Below are positions 40,428 to 48,940 of a stretch of DNA of 64,000 bases, piece by piece; position 1 is the stretch's first letter, and every line of letters begins with the position of its first letter. The notes below the pieces were generated by a model that was given only the letters and a program-made list of their open reading frames with translations, made no database searches and was not told the DNA's origin. Where the stretch lies: IMG/VR virus record IMGVR_UViG_3300017917_004222, positions 62,001-126,000 of that record. One strand, given 5' to 3'. Source of the DNA: a virus. The translations under genes and the position numbers were made by a program.

Positions 40428-41570
40428 ATGAAAAGCACTGCAACAGTTCGAGCCCTGAATCCCCGCAATCCGGACACCAAATACATGGGCAACGAGCCCA
40501 CTTGGGAAGTCCAGCCCACTGCGGGCCGCATCACTGCCATGAGCCGTGCCTTCAACTGGTACAACTACTTCTACGGCAAAAAGGATGCCAAGGACTTTGT
40601 GGCAGCTTGGTTGGACAGCCAGGGTCGCACTGCAGATGCCAAGAAGATTCGTGCACTGTCTGACAGCCAGGTGCGAGCCACCACTGGCTGGTTGTGCCGC
40701 ATGGTCATGGTGGGTCTGGAACTGACTGAAGCGGAAAAGGTCAAGCTGTTGGCATCTGTGTCTGAACTCCTGATCAAGCACGATGAGCCCGCTGCAGAGG
40801 CTGAAGTGGTCAGCACCGAACCCGAAACACCGCGAGTGACCATTCAGGATCGCCTGCGTGAAAAGGTCAGTGAGTGCCTGGGCGAGCTGGACGGCTTGTT
40901 TGATGACTTTTTGGCGGCAGGCGCCAAGATGAGTGCAGATTACAAGCCCATTGCCACCATCCGTGGCATGAACGTGGCTCCGCAAATGATCAGCATGATC
41001 AGCGATCGTTGGAAGCAACGCCTGGCTGAATTCGAAGCGGTGCAAGCGGGCAAAGATGCCCAACTGGCGGAAGGCTATGGCAACTGGAGCAAGATCCAGG
41101 TGCGCAACATTGTCAAGTTCTGCGAGACTGTGGTGTCTGACTGCGGCGCATACGTGCAGATCAAGAAGGTGGAACGCAAGCCCCGCAAGGTCAAGCCCAT
41201 CACTCCGGAAAAACAAGCCAGCCGATTCAAGATCTGCGCTGAGTTTGCCGAACTCAAGCTCCGCAGCCTGCCAGCTGCACAGTTGGTGGACAAGACCGAA
41301 GCCTGGTTGTATGACAGCAAAAAGCGCAAGTTGATCCACTTGGTGGCTGACGAATACACCAAGACCTTCACTGTGAAAAACAACGCGGTGATTGGGTTCA
41401 GCACCACCGAAACTCAGCAGAAGACGCTGCGCAAACCTGCAGAAACGCTCAAATCCATCATGACCAGTGGCAAGCCCAGCTGCCGCAAGGTGTTCAAAGA
41501 CATCAAGGCCACTGAAACTGCCTGGAACGGGCGTGGCACTGAGAATCTGCTGGTGCTGCGAGTCTGGTAA
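40428..41570 (+). CDS. Hypothetical protein with sigma70-like promoter (380 aa)
   Basis: The start at 40428 is set by an AAGGAG site and the promoter; the frame is open upstream. The protein is Lys/Glu-rich and mostly helical. RAFNWYNYFYGKKDAKDFVAAWL, TADAKKIRALSDSQVRATTGWLCRMV and a C-terminal SGKPSCRKVFKDIKATETAWNGRG are its clearest segments. No family recognised. The helical, charged profile and sigma70-like promoter suggest an abundant early protein, perhaps DNA- or RNA-binding. It ends before a 26-bp palindrome. Confidence 0.6.
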   Translation: MKSTATVRALNPRNPDTKYMGNEPTWEVQPTAGRITAMSRAFNWYNYFYGKKDAKDFVAAWLDSQGRTADAKKIRALSDSQVRATTGWLCRMVMVGLELTEAEKVKLLASVSELLIKHDEPAAEAEVVSTEPETPRVTIQDRLREKVSECLGELDGLFDDFLAAGAKMSADYKPIATIRGMNVAPQMISMISDRWKQRLAEFEAVQAGKDAQLAEGYGNWSKIQVRNIVKFCETVVSDCGAYVQIKKVERKPRKVKPITPEKQASRFKICAEFAELKLRSLPAAQLVDKTEAWLYDSKKRKLIHLVADEYTKTFTVKNNAVIGFSTTETQQKTLRKPAETLKSIMTSGKPSCRKVFKDIKATETAWNGRGTENLLVLRVW

Positions 41571-41586
41571 GGTTGGGTGTTTTACA

Positions 41587-41614
41587 AAGTGGCGCTGAAT
41601 TCAGCGCCACTTCT
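41587..41614 (+). terminator. Palindromic hairpin between the 40428 gene and gene 13
   Basis: A perfect 26-bp palindrome (AAGTGGCGCTGAA/TTCAGCGCCACTT, 41587-41612). It would form a strong hairpin; the following TTCTC is a poor T-run. Confidence 0.6.
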
Positions 41615-41638
41615 CACATGTGTTCGGACAGGCACTCC

Positions 41639-41646
41639 CATAAATA
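41639..41646 (+). promoter_or_regulatory. Late promoter (CATAAATA)
   Basis: CATAAATA lies 17 nt before the gp13 ATG at 41664; GGAG sits between. Confidence 0.7.
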
Positions 41647-41663
41647 TAACATTGGAGCGCAAC

Positions 41664-42434
41664 ATGGCCGAGCAACAACAGGATACCCTATCTGTACTGA
41701 AACAACAACTGATTGACTACGTCAAGCTACAGCTGGGCGATCAAATCGTAGACATCGAACTGGACCCAGCCCACTACGAGGCTGCATACCAGCGCACCAT
41801 TGGCACTTATCGCCAACGGGCTAACAATGCATATGAAGAAAGCTACAGCTTCTTCATGCTGGTCAAGGATCAAAACGTTTACCAACTGCCGCAGGAAGTC
41901 ATGAGTGTGCGCCAGATTTTCCGCCGTACATTTGGTGATGCAACCGGACCCTACGCTTCAAACTTTGACCCGTTTGCACAGGCCAGTATCAATGTTTATC
42001 TCATGAACTTCAACGTGGCTGGCGGTCTTGCCACATACGACTTCTACAGTCAATACGTGGAACTGGCAGCCCGCATGTTTGGCGGTTATGTGAACTACAC
42101 TTTCAACCCAGTGACCAAAATGTTGCAAATCATTCGTGACCCCAAAGCCACTGGTGAAACTGTGTTGTTGTGGACCTACAACCTCAAGCCTGAAATTCAA
42201 CTGTTGAGCGACATGCAAATCCGGCAATGGATTCGTGACTACATGGTGGCCAACTGCAAGTTGATCATTGGTGAAGCTCGCGAGAAGTTTGCCAGCATTG
42301 CGGGCCCACAAGGTGGAACCAGCCTCAACGGTGCAGCAATGAAAGCTGAAGGCCAGGCGCAGATGGATGCCCTGATCGAACAGCTCAAAATGTATGTAGA
42401 CGGAAGCCAGCCGCTGACCTGGGTGATTGGATAA
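41664..42434 (+). CDS. 13: Neck protein gp13
   Basis: 256 residues from the ATG at 41664. The N terminus (DTLSVLKQQLIDYVKLQLGDQIVDIELDPAHYEAAYQRTIGTYRQRAN) and the VYQLPQEVMSVRQIFRR segment are typical of T4 gp13, which with gp14 closes the filled head. The start is preferred over the in-frame upstream extension because a late box and GGAG precede it. It is unusual in being separated from gp14 and gp15, which are on the minus strand. It ends 3 bases before the next gene. Confidence 0.85.
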   Translation: MAEQQQDTLSVLKQQLIDYVKLQLGDQIVDIELDPAHYEAAYQRTIGTYRQRANNAYEESYSFFMLVKDQNVYQLPQEVMSVRQIFRRTFGDATGPYASNFDPFAQASINVYLMNFNVAGGLATYDFYSQYVELAARMFGGYVNYTFNPVTKMLQIIRDPKATGETVLLWTYNLKPEIQLLSDMQIRQWIRDYMVANCKLIIGEAREKFASIAGPQGGTSLNGAAMKAEGQAQMDALIEQLKMYVDGSQPLTWVIG

Positions 42435-42437
42435 TTC

Positions 42438-42884
42438 ATGTACCCATTGACATTTTACATCAAGTCCAAGCAGGTTCTTCGTGGTTTTGCAGGACTGACT
42501 TTTGGTCCTGTGGTGCTGATTGACGAAGCATATCGCAGCGATCGCGGCCTGCTGGTGCATGAACTCACACATGTTCAACACTGGGCAGTGCTCACAGCAT
42601 TGTGTTGGGCTGTGTTGTGGTGGTTCATGCCTTACACCAGCCCTTGGATTTTGGCAGCCGGTGCCAGTTCAGGTTATGGAATCTTGTATCAGTTTGTGGC
42701 CCCATTCCGCATGTGGGCTGAAATACATTGCTACCGCCGACAGTTGGCAGTGTATCGGGATGAGGGCGCCAGCGCGGCCGAATTGGCACGCCGCAAGAGT
42801 CGCCTGGCCCAGATCATCATGACCAAATATGATGATGCTCACGGCAGCCGCTCGCAGTCGTGGATTGAATCTCAACTGCAATGA
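42438..42884 (+). CDS. Membrane-associated protein with HExxH metalloprotease motif
   Basis: 148 residues. H41-E42-L-T-H45 (VHELTHVQHW) is a classical zinc-protease motif. Directly after it are two hydrophobic segments (about 50-65 and 72-90), so the protein could be membrane-bound. The C terminus is charged (RRKSRLAQIIM). A third zinc ligand, perhaps Glu98 in AEIHCYRRQ, is plausible. The gene begins 3 bases after gp13 and ends overlapping the next start. The neck-gene position suggests a head-maturation or lysis-related function, but no family was recognised. Confidence 0.6.
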   Translation: MYPLTFYIKSKQVLRGFAGLTFGPVVLIDEAYRSDRGLLVHELTHVQHWAVLTALCWAVLWWFMPYTSPWILAAGASSGYGILYQFVAPFRMWAEIHCYRRQLAVYRDEGASAAELARRKSRLAQIIMTKYDDAHGSRSQSWIESQLQ

Positions 42885-43414
42885 GAGCCACGGAGTTTGC
42901 CAAAAACACTTGGCACATGTTGCTGAGCACCAGTGACAAAGAGGATGCAAGCGACCAGCTGATTGATCTGGTGCAAACTGCCTATGCCGCTGCACCACGT
43001 GGCAGCTTTGTTGCCAGTCTCGGTGATGTGTTGCCCAGCGACTGGCATGTGCTGGACTGGGACCAAGATCCCGACCTGGATTGTGCTGTGTTTTATCGTG
43101 GACCCCGGGCTCGGGAAACCTGGCGTGGATTCAAAATACAGGGCATTGGACACGATGGGCAGCCGGGCAGTCGCCGACGTGTGATCGAGCGTGTGCAGGA
43201 TCTGTTGAACCGCTCAGGCTGGTGGATTGAAACCTCAGATGCCATGCGATCGGCACTGTTGCGAGTGAACCAAACTCCTGTGACCGATGTGCGTGTGCTG
43301 CGGCGCCTGTTTCGTGATCCCGAGCTGGCGATGATTGACCGCGTGACCTACCGACGCAGGCTCAGTGACGGCAGCTCAGTGCTGGAAACTGTGTTCGGAC
43401 GGCCTGAGTTCTAA
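42881..43414 (+). CDS. Conserved phage hypothetical protein
   Basis: 177 residues overlapping the previous stop (ATGA). It begins MRATEFAKNTWHML, then has QLIDLVQTAYAAAPRGSFVASLGDVLPSDWHVLDWDQDPDLDCAVFYRG and WRGFKIQGIGHDGQPGSRRRVIERVQDLL. This GNAT-like alpha/beta profile with its conserved KIQGIGHDGQ is seen in many T4-like and environmental phages, function unknown. The N-terminal MRATEF-type helix resembles the capsid-targeting sequences of internal head proteins. Confidence 0.6.
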   Translation: MRATEFAKNTWHMLLSTSDKEDASDQLIDLVQTAYAAAPRGSFVASLGDVLPSDWHVLDWDQDPDLDCAVFYRGPRARETWRGFKIQGIGHDGQPGSRRRVIERVQDLLNRSGWWIETSDAMRSALLRVNQTPVTDVRVLRRLFRDPELAMIDRVTYRRRLSDGSSVLETVFGRPEF

Positions 43415-43429
43415 CACTTGCCTATTGTG

Positions 43430-43458
43430 TTGATCTCCCCTGTGATGTTTGCTACAAT
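43430..43458 (+). promoter_or_regulatory. Sigma70-like promoter (TTGATC-17-TACAAT)
   Basis: TTGATC (43430-43435), 17 nt spacer, TACAAT (43453-43458) preceded by TG. The predicted start of transcription falls on or next to the ATG at 43464. Confidence 0.65.
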
Positions 43459-43463
43459 GCAGC

Positions 43464-43985
43464 ATGCACTTGATGATCGACCTCGAAGGACTGGCAACTG
43501 GTCCCGACGCAACCATATTGACCATTGCTGCTCAGGCGTTTGACCCGTTTGGCAACAGCTATTACGATCAGCACTACTATGCTCGAATCACCTTGGAAAG
43601 CCAGGAAAATCGAGTCATTGACCAAGACACCATAGACTGGTGGGCCACACAACCAGCTGTGGTGCGCGATGAAGCCTTTGCCGAAGATGGGCGCATTCCC
43701 TTGGACCAGGCCCTGGACGAACTGGGGCGCTTGATTTGGCGCTCCCAAATGATCTGGAGTCAAGGCCCCACATACGACATGAACATCCTGGAGCATGCCT
43801 ACAAGAGCTATCACAAGTCCTTGCCCTGGAAATACTACATGGTTCGAGACAGCCGCACTGTGTTCAGTTTGTGGCCAGATCAGCCCATCCCACCCACCAC
43901 TCACCATGCGTTGGAAGACTGCCGCAGACAGATCGGTATGCTGCAGAGAACCCTGCGCCATCTCAAAGTAACAGCACTCAAATGA
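43464..43985 (+). CDS. 3'-5' exonuclease (DEDD type, Rv2179c-like)
   Basis: 173 residues with the DEDDh active site: D6 and E8 in MIDLEGL, D105 in YDMNILEH, then H147 or H148 and D152 in THHALEDCRRQ. WWATQPAVVRDEAF in the middle is typical of the Rv2179c-like phage and bacterial exonucleases, which act on RNA or DNA 3' ends. The start is at 43464 or 43473; no ribosome-binding site is present and the promoter is so close that the mRNA could be leaderless. The stop overlaps the next ATG. Confidence 0.8.
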   Translation: MHLMIDLEGLATGPDATILTIAAQAFDPFGNSYYDQHYYARITLESQENRVIDQDTIDWWATQPAVVRDEAFAEDGRIPLDQALDELGRLIWRSQMIWSQGPTYDMNILEHAYKSYHKSLPWKYYMVRDSRTVFSLWPDQPIPPTTHHALEDCRRQIGMLQRTLRHLKVTALK

Positions 43986-44551
43986 CCCTACCCAAGCTAC
44001 TAATCATTGGCCACGGACGCCACGGCAAGGATACCGTGTGCGAGATCTTGCGAGACCAGTTCGGATTCCGATTCCAAAGCAGCAGCGAGTTCTGCGCTCG
44101 GCAGTTCATCTACCAAGAGCTGGCACCCAAATACGGTTACACCAGCTATGAACAGTGTTATGCAGATCGACACAACCACCGTGCCGAGTGGTTTGACATG
44201 ATCTACAACTACTGCCGCGAAGACAATGCCCGGCTGGGCCGCGAGATCTTCGCTGAATACGACATCTACTGCGGCCTACGCAACCGGGCTGAGTTTCATG
44301 CCATGCGCAACACCGGTGTGTTTGACCATTGCATCTGGGTGGACCGTAGCAACCATTTGCCCCCAGAAAACGCCAACAGCATGAACTTGGAAATCTGGAT
44401 GGCTGACTATGTGATCGACAACAACGGCACCCTACAAGCTCTTGAACGCAACGTGTGCGACTTGGCTAGGCATCTGGTGTCAAATCACCTCGCCGCCACA
44501 CAGAATCAGACTTTGATAAATCGATCTCGCAGTTACGGCACACAGTTTTGA
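43982..44551 (+). CDS. Putative deoxynucleoside monophosphate kinase (gp1-like)
   Basis: 189 residues with a P-loop GHGRHGKDTV (10-19; the KD pair is typical of dNMP kinases such as T4 gp1). LGREIFAEYDIYCGLRNRAEFHAM contains the region that binds the monophosphate in that family, and IWVDRSNHLPPENANSMNLE resembles the gp1 lid segment. Such an enzyme would supply dNTPs for replication. The frame extends upstream within the exonuclease gene, but the ATGA overlap at 43982 marks the start. The end overlaps the converging HNH gene. Confidence 0.7.
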   Translation: MTLPKLLIIGHGRHGKDTVCEILRDQFGFRFQSSSEFCARQFIYQELAPKYGYTSYEQCYADRHNHRAEWFDMIYNYCREDNARLGREIFAEYDIYCGLRNRAEFHAMRNTGVFDHCIWVDRSNHLPPENANSMNLEIWMADYVIDNNGTLQALERNVCDLARHLVSNHLAATQNQTLINRSRSYGTQF

Positions 44552-44813
44552 GATTCTTGGCTTCGCAGTTGTTGAGATTGCCGTCCACATGATACACCAG
44601 GGTCTGCGCTGAATAACGTGCCCTGAAGCCACAGCGGTCACACACCATCTTTTTTCGATACCCAGCTGATTCCCAGTTGGGTTTTCTTTTGGGCAAATTT
44701 TTGTTCTTGCGAATGCAGTTCTCGCAACGGCTGCGATAGTGTACTACATCGCCCTTGCGATAGTTCACAGCACATGGTCGCTGGTTACAAACTGGACATG
44801 TGGGGCGGCTCAT
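44466..44813 (-). CDS. HNH-type zinc-binding protein
   Basis: 115 residues with several Cys pairs: CPVC (6-9), CENC (about 30-33), CDRC (about 58-61) and CRNC (about 92-95). VYHVDGNLNNCEAKNLKTVCRNC is an HNH-like zinc-finger core (H-x-D-G-x-x-N, then NL-x-x-x-C-x-x-C). Such small proteins are either HNH nucleases or zinc-binding regulators. It is on the minus strand, its 3' end overlapping the kinase gene, and has a perfect late box 4 nt before the ATG. Confidence 0.65.
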   Translation of the reverse strand: MSRPTCPVCNQRPCAVNYRKGDVVHYRSRCENCIRKNKNLPKRKPNWESAGYRKKMVCDRCGFRARYSAQTLVYHVDGNLNNCEAKNLKTVCRNCEIDLSKSDSVWRRGDLTPDA

Positions 44814-44817
44814 CAGG

Positions 44818-44825
44818 TATTTATA
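44818..44825 (-). promoter_or_regulatory. Late promoter (TATAAATA), 4 nt before a start codon
   Basis: On the minus strand TATAAATA is 4 nt before the ATG at 44813, so the transcript should be leaderless or start inside the codon. Confidence 0.65.
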
Positions 44826-44846
44826 GTCCGGACCTTGGCAAAGGGC

Positions 44847-44865
44847 ACCCTAACAGGGGTTTTTT
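44847..44865 (+). terminator. Weak terminator-like hairpin before gene 18
   Basis: ACCC (44847-44850) pairs with GGGT (44857-44860), followed by five Ts. Confidence 0.4.
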
Positions 44866-44875
44866 ACAAGAACCC

Positions 44876-44883
44876 AATAAATA
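44876..44883 (+). promoter_or_regulatory. Late promoter (AATAAATA) for gene 18
   Basis: AATAAATA lies 27 nt before the gp18 ATG at 44911, with AAAGGGA as the ribosome-binding site. Confidence 0.7.
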
Positions 44884-44910
44884 TCAATAACTTGAAAGGG
44901 AACCCATAAC

Positions 44911-47900
44911 ATGGCTCTAATATCACCTGGCGTAGAAGTTAGCGTAGTTGACGAAAGTCAATTCATTCCTTCTGCTGTTAACTCAGTACCATACTTCTTG
45001 GTCGCTACAGCGCAGAACAAAGTATCCAGCGACGGCGTCACTGTCGCAGCAGGAACCTTGGCTGCAAACGCAAACAAAACATACCTGATCACCAGTCAGC
45101 GAGATCTGGCTGCAACATTCGGCGTGCCATTCTTCTACAACACCACTACTGGTACTCCAATCAACGGTTACGAACTCAACGAGTACGGCTTGTTGGCTGC
45201 ATACAGCGCCCTGGGCGTTACCAATCGTGTGTATGTGCAACGTGTTGACGTTGATCTGACCCAACTGTCAGCAACACTGACTCGTCCAACTGGCAATCCT
45301 GCAAATGCAACTGCCTGGGTTGACCTGGGCGCAAGTCGTTGGGGTATTCAGGAATGGAACCGCGATACCAACACATTCACAGTCAAGACTCCACTGTTGA
45401 TCACCGAAGCAGCTGACATGGTTGATGCAGTCGGTGGTGACTTTACACCGCTGACCACTATTGGCAGCATTGGCGACTACGCACTGTCGTTCTATGATCC
45501 CAGCATTGTGGGCTACTACAAGAACAACAGCAACGTCTGGGTGAAAATTGGTAGCGATGCTTGGAAATTGAGCTGGCCAACTGTGCAGGGCTCGGCTACC
45601 CCCAACTCACTCACAATTGGCGCCAACCTCCTGATCAACGGTGTGTTGTGCACCGTGGGCGTGACAAACACCGTGAGCGGGTTTGTCGCAGTAGTCAACG
45701 GACTGTCCATTCCTGGTGTCACCGCAGCCAACGTGGGCGGCAAGTTCACTCTGTATGCAGACAGCACAGCAACCAACGATGGATCTTCAGCAGATGGCGG
45801 CATTGTCAGCATCGAAGCTGGCCCCAACAGCGGTGCTGCATTGTTGACCGAACTGGGCATGACTGCCAACGAATATGGTGCACCTGAGTATCTGCCCAGC
45901 TACAGCTATCAAGCTCCGCGCTGGCGCCTGACTGACACTCTGCCCAAGCCAACTGGCTCTGTGTGGAACAACATGAGTGCAGCCAACAACGGTATCAATC
46001 TGGTGTTCAAGCGCTATGATTCTACCTTGGGTGCATGGGTAGCACAGTCTACTCCGGCATACTACGACGATGCTGATGCATTGTTTGGCCTTGCTCCTGG
46101 ATCTGGCGGCGCCACACTGGCAGTGAATTCCACATATGTGTCGTTTGACGCCTACAGCCTAGGCGACACCGACGCCACACTGGGCTTCCGAATTCTGTCT
46201 CGCACAGCATCGGGTCCAACTGTGATCACCGGCAACGAGCAATTGAGCGGTACCCCGTTCATCGCTGGCAACCAGTTCACTCTATCTGCCACAGCAGCAG
46301 GGCAAGCAGCTCTGAACACAGCCACAGTCACAATTGGTGGCACTTCGGCGTCTGACTTTGTGGCAGCAGTGAGCGCAGCCAACGTGCCGTTTGTCAGCGC
46401 CAGCGTCAACAGCGATGGTTACATGGTTCTCACACACAGCCAAGGTGGCAACATGTACCTGGACAACATCCAGGGTCAAGGAACTCCAATTGAGGACGCA
46501 GGCTTTGTGGGCGGTCTTCCTGGTGTGCGCGTTGACACCCAGCTGAGTGCTTCTCCTGGCAGCTTGATTCTGTCCAACTGGGGTACTGCACCATATGTGC
46601 AATGGACCGCTGGCACAAGCGAGCCAACTGTGAACCCAGCTGACGGAACCCTGTGGTACTACAGCACCGCAACCGAAGCTGACATCATGATTCAGAACAA
46701 TGGTTCCTGGGTGGGATACAAGACTGTGACCAACGATGTTCGTGGTTACAACCTGAGCTTGACCAACGCAACTGGCCCAATCTTTGCAACCAGTGCCCCA
46801 ACCACACAAACCAACACAGCAGCAAGTCCGCTGGTACCTGGCGATCTCTGGATCGACACCAGCGACCTTGAAAACTATCCCAAGCTGTATCGCTGGGAAT
46901 TGGTGGATGCTGTGGGACAGTGGGTCGCTGTGGATGTTGCTGATTCTGTGACACAGAACGGCGTGCTGTTTGCCGATGCACGTTGGGGCACAAACGGGTC
47001 TGTAAACCCAATTGAAGACCCAATCCCCACCATCACAAGCCTGCTGACCAGCAATTATCTGGACCTGGACGCACCCGATGCTGACTTGTATCCACAAGGT
47101 ATGCTGTTGTGGAACACTCGTCGCAGTGGCTACAACGTCAAGAGCTTCCGTAGCAACTACTTCACACAGGCCAACTTCCCTGATGCGCCATCGTTGCCTG
47201 CTGAAGCCAACGCTTGGGTCACTGCCAGCGGCAACCGCCCCGACGGTGCAATGTATGCAGGACGCCTGGCTCAGCGACAAATGATCGTGAAAGCCATGCG
47301 AGCCGGTATCGACGGCAGCGCAGGAGCCCGAGAAGAATCCACAGAGTTCAACTTGCTGGCTTGCCCTGGCTATCCAGAGTTGATCACCAACATGGTTGCA
47401 CTCAGCAACGAGCGCAACAACACTGTGTTTGTGGTTGGTGACACCCCCATGCGCTTGCCTGGCGATGCAACTGCTATCACCAACTGGAGAAACAACAACG
47501 GTGGTGATGGATTGCCATCCGGTGACGGCCTTGATGTGTCTGGATCTACATCATTCAGTCAGTATCTGGCCACTTTCTGGCCCAGCTGCCAGACCAACGA
47601 CCTCAACGGCAACACTGTTGTGGCTCCTCCAAGCCACATGATGGTACGCACAATTCTGCGCAACGACGAGATTGCATATCCGTGGTTGGCTCCGGCTGGT
47701 ACACGTCGCGGTGTTGTGGACAATGCAAACGCTATTGGCTACATCGATGCAGCTACTGGCGAATTTGTGCAAGTGGGTGTGAACCAAGGCTTGCGCGATG
47801 TGCTGTACAACTTGTCGATCAACCCAATCACATTCGTGCCTGGTGTTGGTATCACCAACTTTGGTAACAAGACATCGACCACAATTGACAGTGCGCTGAA

Positions 47901-48222
47901 TCGCATCAACGTGGCACGATTGGTTGCGTTCCTGAGACAGCGTCTGGACCAAATTGGCAAGCTGTACCTGTTCGAACCCAACGATCAGATCACACGCAAC
48001 GAGATCACAAACACCATCAACAGTTTGATGATCGACTTGATTGCCAAGCGAGCAATTTATGACTACCTGGTGGTTTGCGACTTGAGCAACAACACACCAG
48101 CACGCATTGACCGCAACGAACTGTGGGTGGACATTGCTATTGAACCTGTCAAGGCCGTGGAATTTATCTATATTCCGCTGCGCATCAAGAACACAGGTGA
48201 GATCTCGGGAACAGTGGCCTAA
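44911..48222 (+). CDS. 18: Tail sheath protein gp18, greatly enlarged
   Basis: The contractile sheath protein. The N terminus MALISPGVEVSVVDES and the C-terminal region (RLVAFLRQRLDQIGKLYLFEPND, NELWVDIAIEPVKAVEFIYIPLRI) are typical of gp18. At 1103 residues it is much longer than T4 gp18 (659). The extra part, about residues 220-700, is beta-rich and contains two related segments (LTIGANLLINGVLCTVGVTNTVSGFVAVVNG and FTLSATAAGQAALNTATVTIGG with FVAAVSAANVP), as well as W-P-x-x-G-D-L-W-I-D type modules near 640. The inserted domains should face outward and could decorate the tail. Confidence 0.9.
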   Translation: MALISPGVEVSVVDESQFIPSAVNSVPYFLVATAQNKVSSDGVTVAAGTLAANANKTYLITSQRDLAATFGVPFFYNTTTGTPINGYELNEYGLLAAYSALGVTNRVYVQRVDVDLTQLSATLTRPTGNPANATAWVDLGASRWGIQEWNRDTNTFTVKTPLLITEAADMVDAVGGDFTPLTTIGSIGDYALSFYDPSIVGYYKNNSNVWVKIGSDAWKLSWPTVQGSATPNSLTIGANLLINGVLCTVGVTNTVSGFVAVVNGLSIPGVTAANVGGKFTLYADSTATNDGSSADGGIVSIEAGPNSGAALLTELGMTANEYGAPEYLPSYSYQAPRWRLTDTLPKPTGSVWNNMSAANNGINLVFKRYDSTLGAWVAQSTPAYYDDADALFGLAPGSGGATLAVNSTYVSFDAYSLGDTDATLGFRILSRTASGPTVITGNEQLSGTPFIAGNQFTLSATAAGQAALNTATVTIGGTSASDFVAAVSAANVPFVSASVNSDGYMVLTHSQGGNMYLDNIQGQGTPIEDAGFVGGLPGVRVDTQLSASPGSLILSNWGTAPYVQWTAGTSEPTVNPADGTLWYYSTATEADIMIQNNGSWVGYKTVTNDVRGYNLSLTNATGPIFATSAPTTQTNTAASPLVPGDLWIDTSDLENYPKLYRWELVDAVGQWVAVDVADSVTQNGVLFADARWGTNGSVNPIEDPIPTITSLLTSNYLDLDAPDADLYPQGMLLWNTRRSGYNVKSFRSNYFTQANFPDAPSLPAEANAWVTASGNRPDGAMYAGRLAQRQMIVKAMRAGIDGSAGAREESTEFNLLACPGYPELITNMVALSNERNNTVFVVGDTPMRLPGDATAITNWRNNNGGDGLPSGDGLDVSGSTSFSQYLATFWPSCQTNDLNGNTVVAPPSHMMVRTILRNDEIAYPWLAPAGTRRGVVDNANAIGYIDAATGEFVQVGVNQGLRDVLYNLSINPITFVPGVGITNFGNKTSTTIDSALNRINVARLVAFLRQRLDQIGKLYLFEPNDQITRNEITNTINSLMIDLIAKRAIYDYLVVCDLSNNTPARIDRNELWVDIAIEPVKAVEFIYIPLRIKNTGEISGTVA

Positions 48223-48230
48223 ACTGTAGG

Positions 48231-48248
48231 GGGCCGGGAAACCGGCTT
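48231..48248 (+). terminator. Small hairpin after gene 18
   Basis: GCCGG (48233-48237), GAAA loop, CCGGC (48242-48246), then TT. Too few Ts for a confident terminator. Confidence 0.4.
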
Positions 48249-48256
48249 CCACAATA

Positions 48257-48264
48257 GGTAAATA
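48257..48264 (+). promoter_or_regulatory. Late promoter (GGTAAATA) for gene 19
   Basis: GGTAAATA lies 19 nt before the gp19 ATG at 48284, which has a TAGGAG site. Confidence 0.65.
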
Positions 48265-48283
48265 AAGATATAGGAGATAACAA

Positions 48284-48925
48284 ATGGCAGTTTCATCACT
48301 ACAGAGAATGACAGTGCCCTTGGCAAGTGACCAGAGTGCAAGCACTCAGGGCTTGCTGATGCCCAAACTGAGATATCGCTTCCGCGTGTCCTTTGAGAAC
48401 TTTGGTGTAAGCAAACCCACAACTGAACTTACCAAGCAGGTTGTGAGCTTTGCTCGTCCCAACTTGAACTTTGAGCAGATTGCTCTTCCAGTTTACAACT
48501 CGACCCTGAAGTTGGCCGGACGTCACAGCTGGCAGCCAGTGCAGTGCGAAGTTCGCGACGATGCCAGCAACGCAGTTGCCAAGCTGGTGGGCGAACAGTT
48601 GCAGAAGCAGATGGACTTCTTGGAAATGAGCTCGGCCAGCTCGGGTATTGATTACAAGTTCCTGACCAAAGTTGAGATTCTCGACGGTGGCAACGGAGCT
48701 AACGAGCCGGTTGTGTTGGAAACCTGGGAACTGTACGGTTGCTACCTGGCCAGTGTGGACTACGGTCCCCTGAACTACGGTGCTAACGAAGCCGCTGCAA
48801 TCACCATGACCATCGAATATGACAATGCCAACCAGACTCCTAACGGAACTGGTGTTGGTACTGCAATTGGTCGTACCCTGGGTGACGTTGTAACTGGTGC
48901 TGGTACCACTCAGACTCAGGTCTAA
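48284..48925 (+). CDS. 19: Tail tube protein gp19
   Basis: 213 residues (T4 gp19 163 aa). It forms the stacked hexamer rings inside the sheath. PKLRYRFRVSFENFG (about residues 27-41), RPNLNFEQIALPVYNSTLKLAGRHSWQPVQCEVRDD and the C-terminal YGCYLASVDYG are the family signature. Order 18-19 is as in T4. It follows a late promoter and ends 15 bases before the next gene. Confidence 0.9.
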   Translation: MAVSSLQRMTVPLASDQSASTQGLLMPKLRYRFRVSFENFGVSKPTTELTKQVVSFARPNLNFEQIALPVYNSTLKLAGRHSWQPVQCEVRDDASNAVAKLVGEQLQKQMDFLEMSSASSGIDYKFLTKVEILDGGNGANEPVVLETWELYGCYLASVDYGPLNYGANEAAAITMTIEYDNANQTPNGTGVGTAIGRTLGDVVTGAGTTQTQV

Positions 48926-48940
48926 CACAAGGGGTAGCCC

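Noticed and set aside
39487-40443. 318-residue minus-strand ORF
   Set aside because: Opposes the 39526 and 39790 genes, which have promoters and ribosome-binding sites; no such signals for it.
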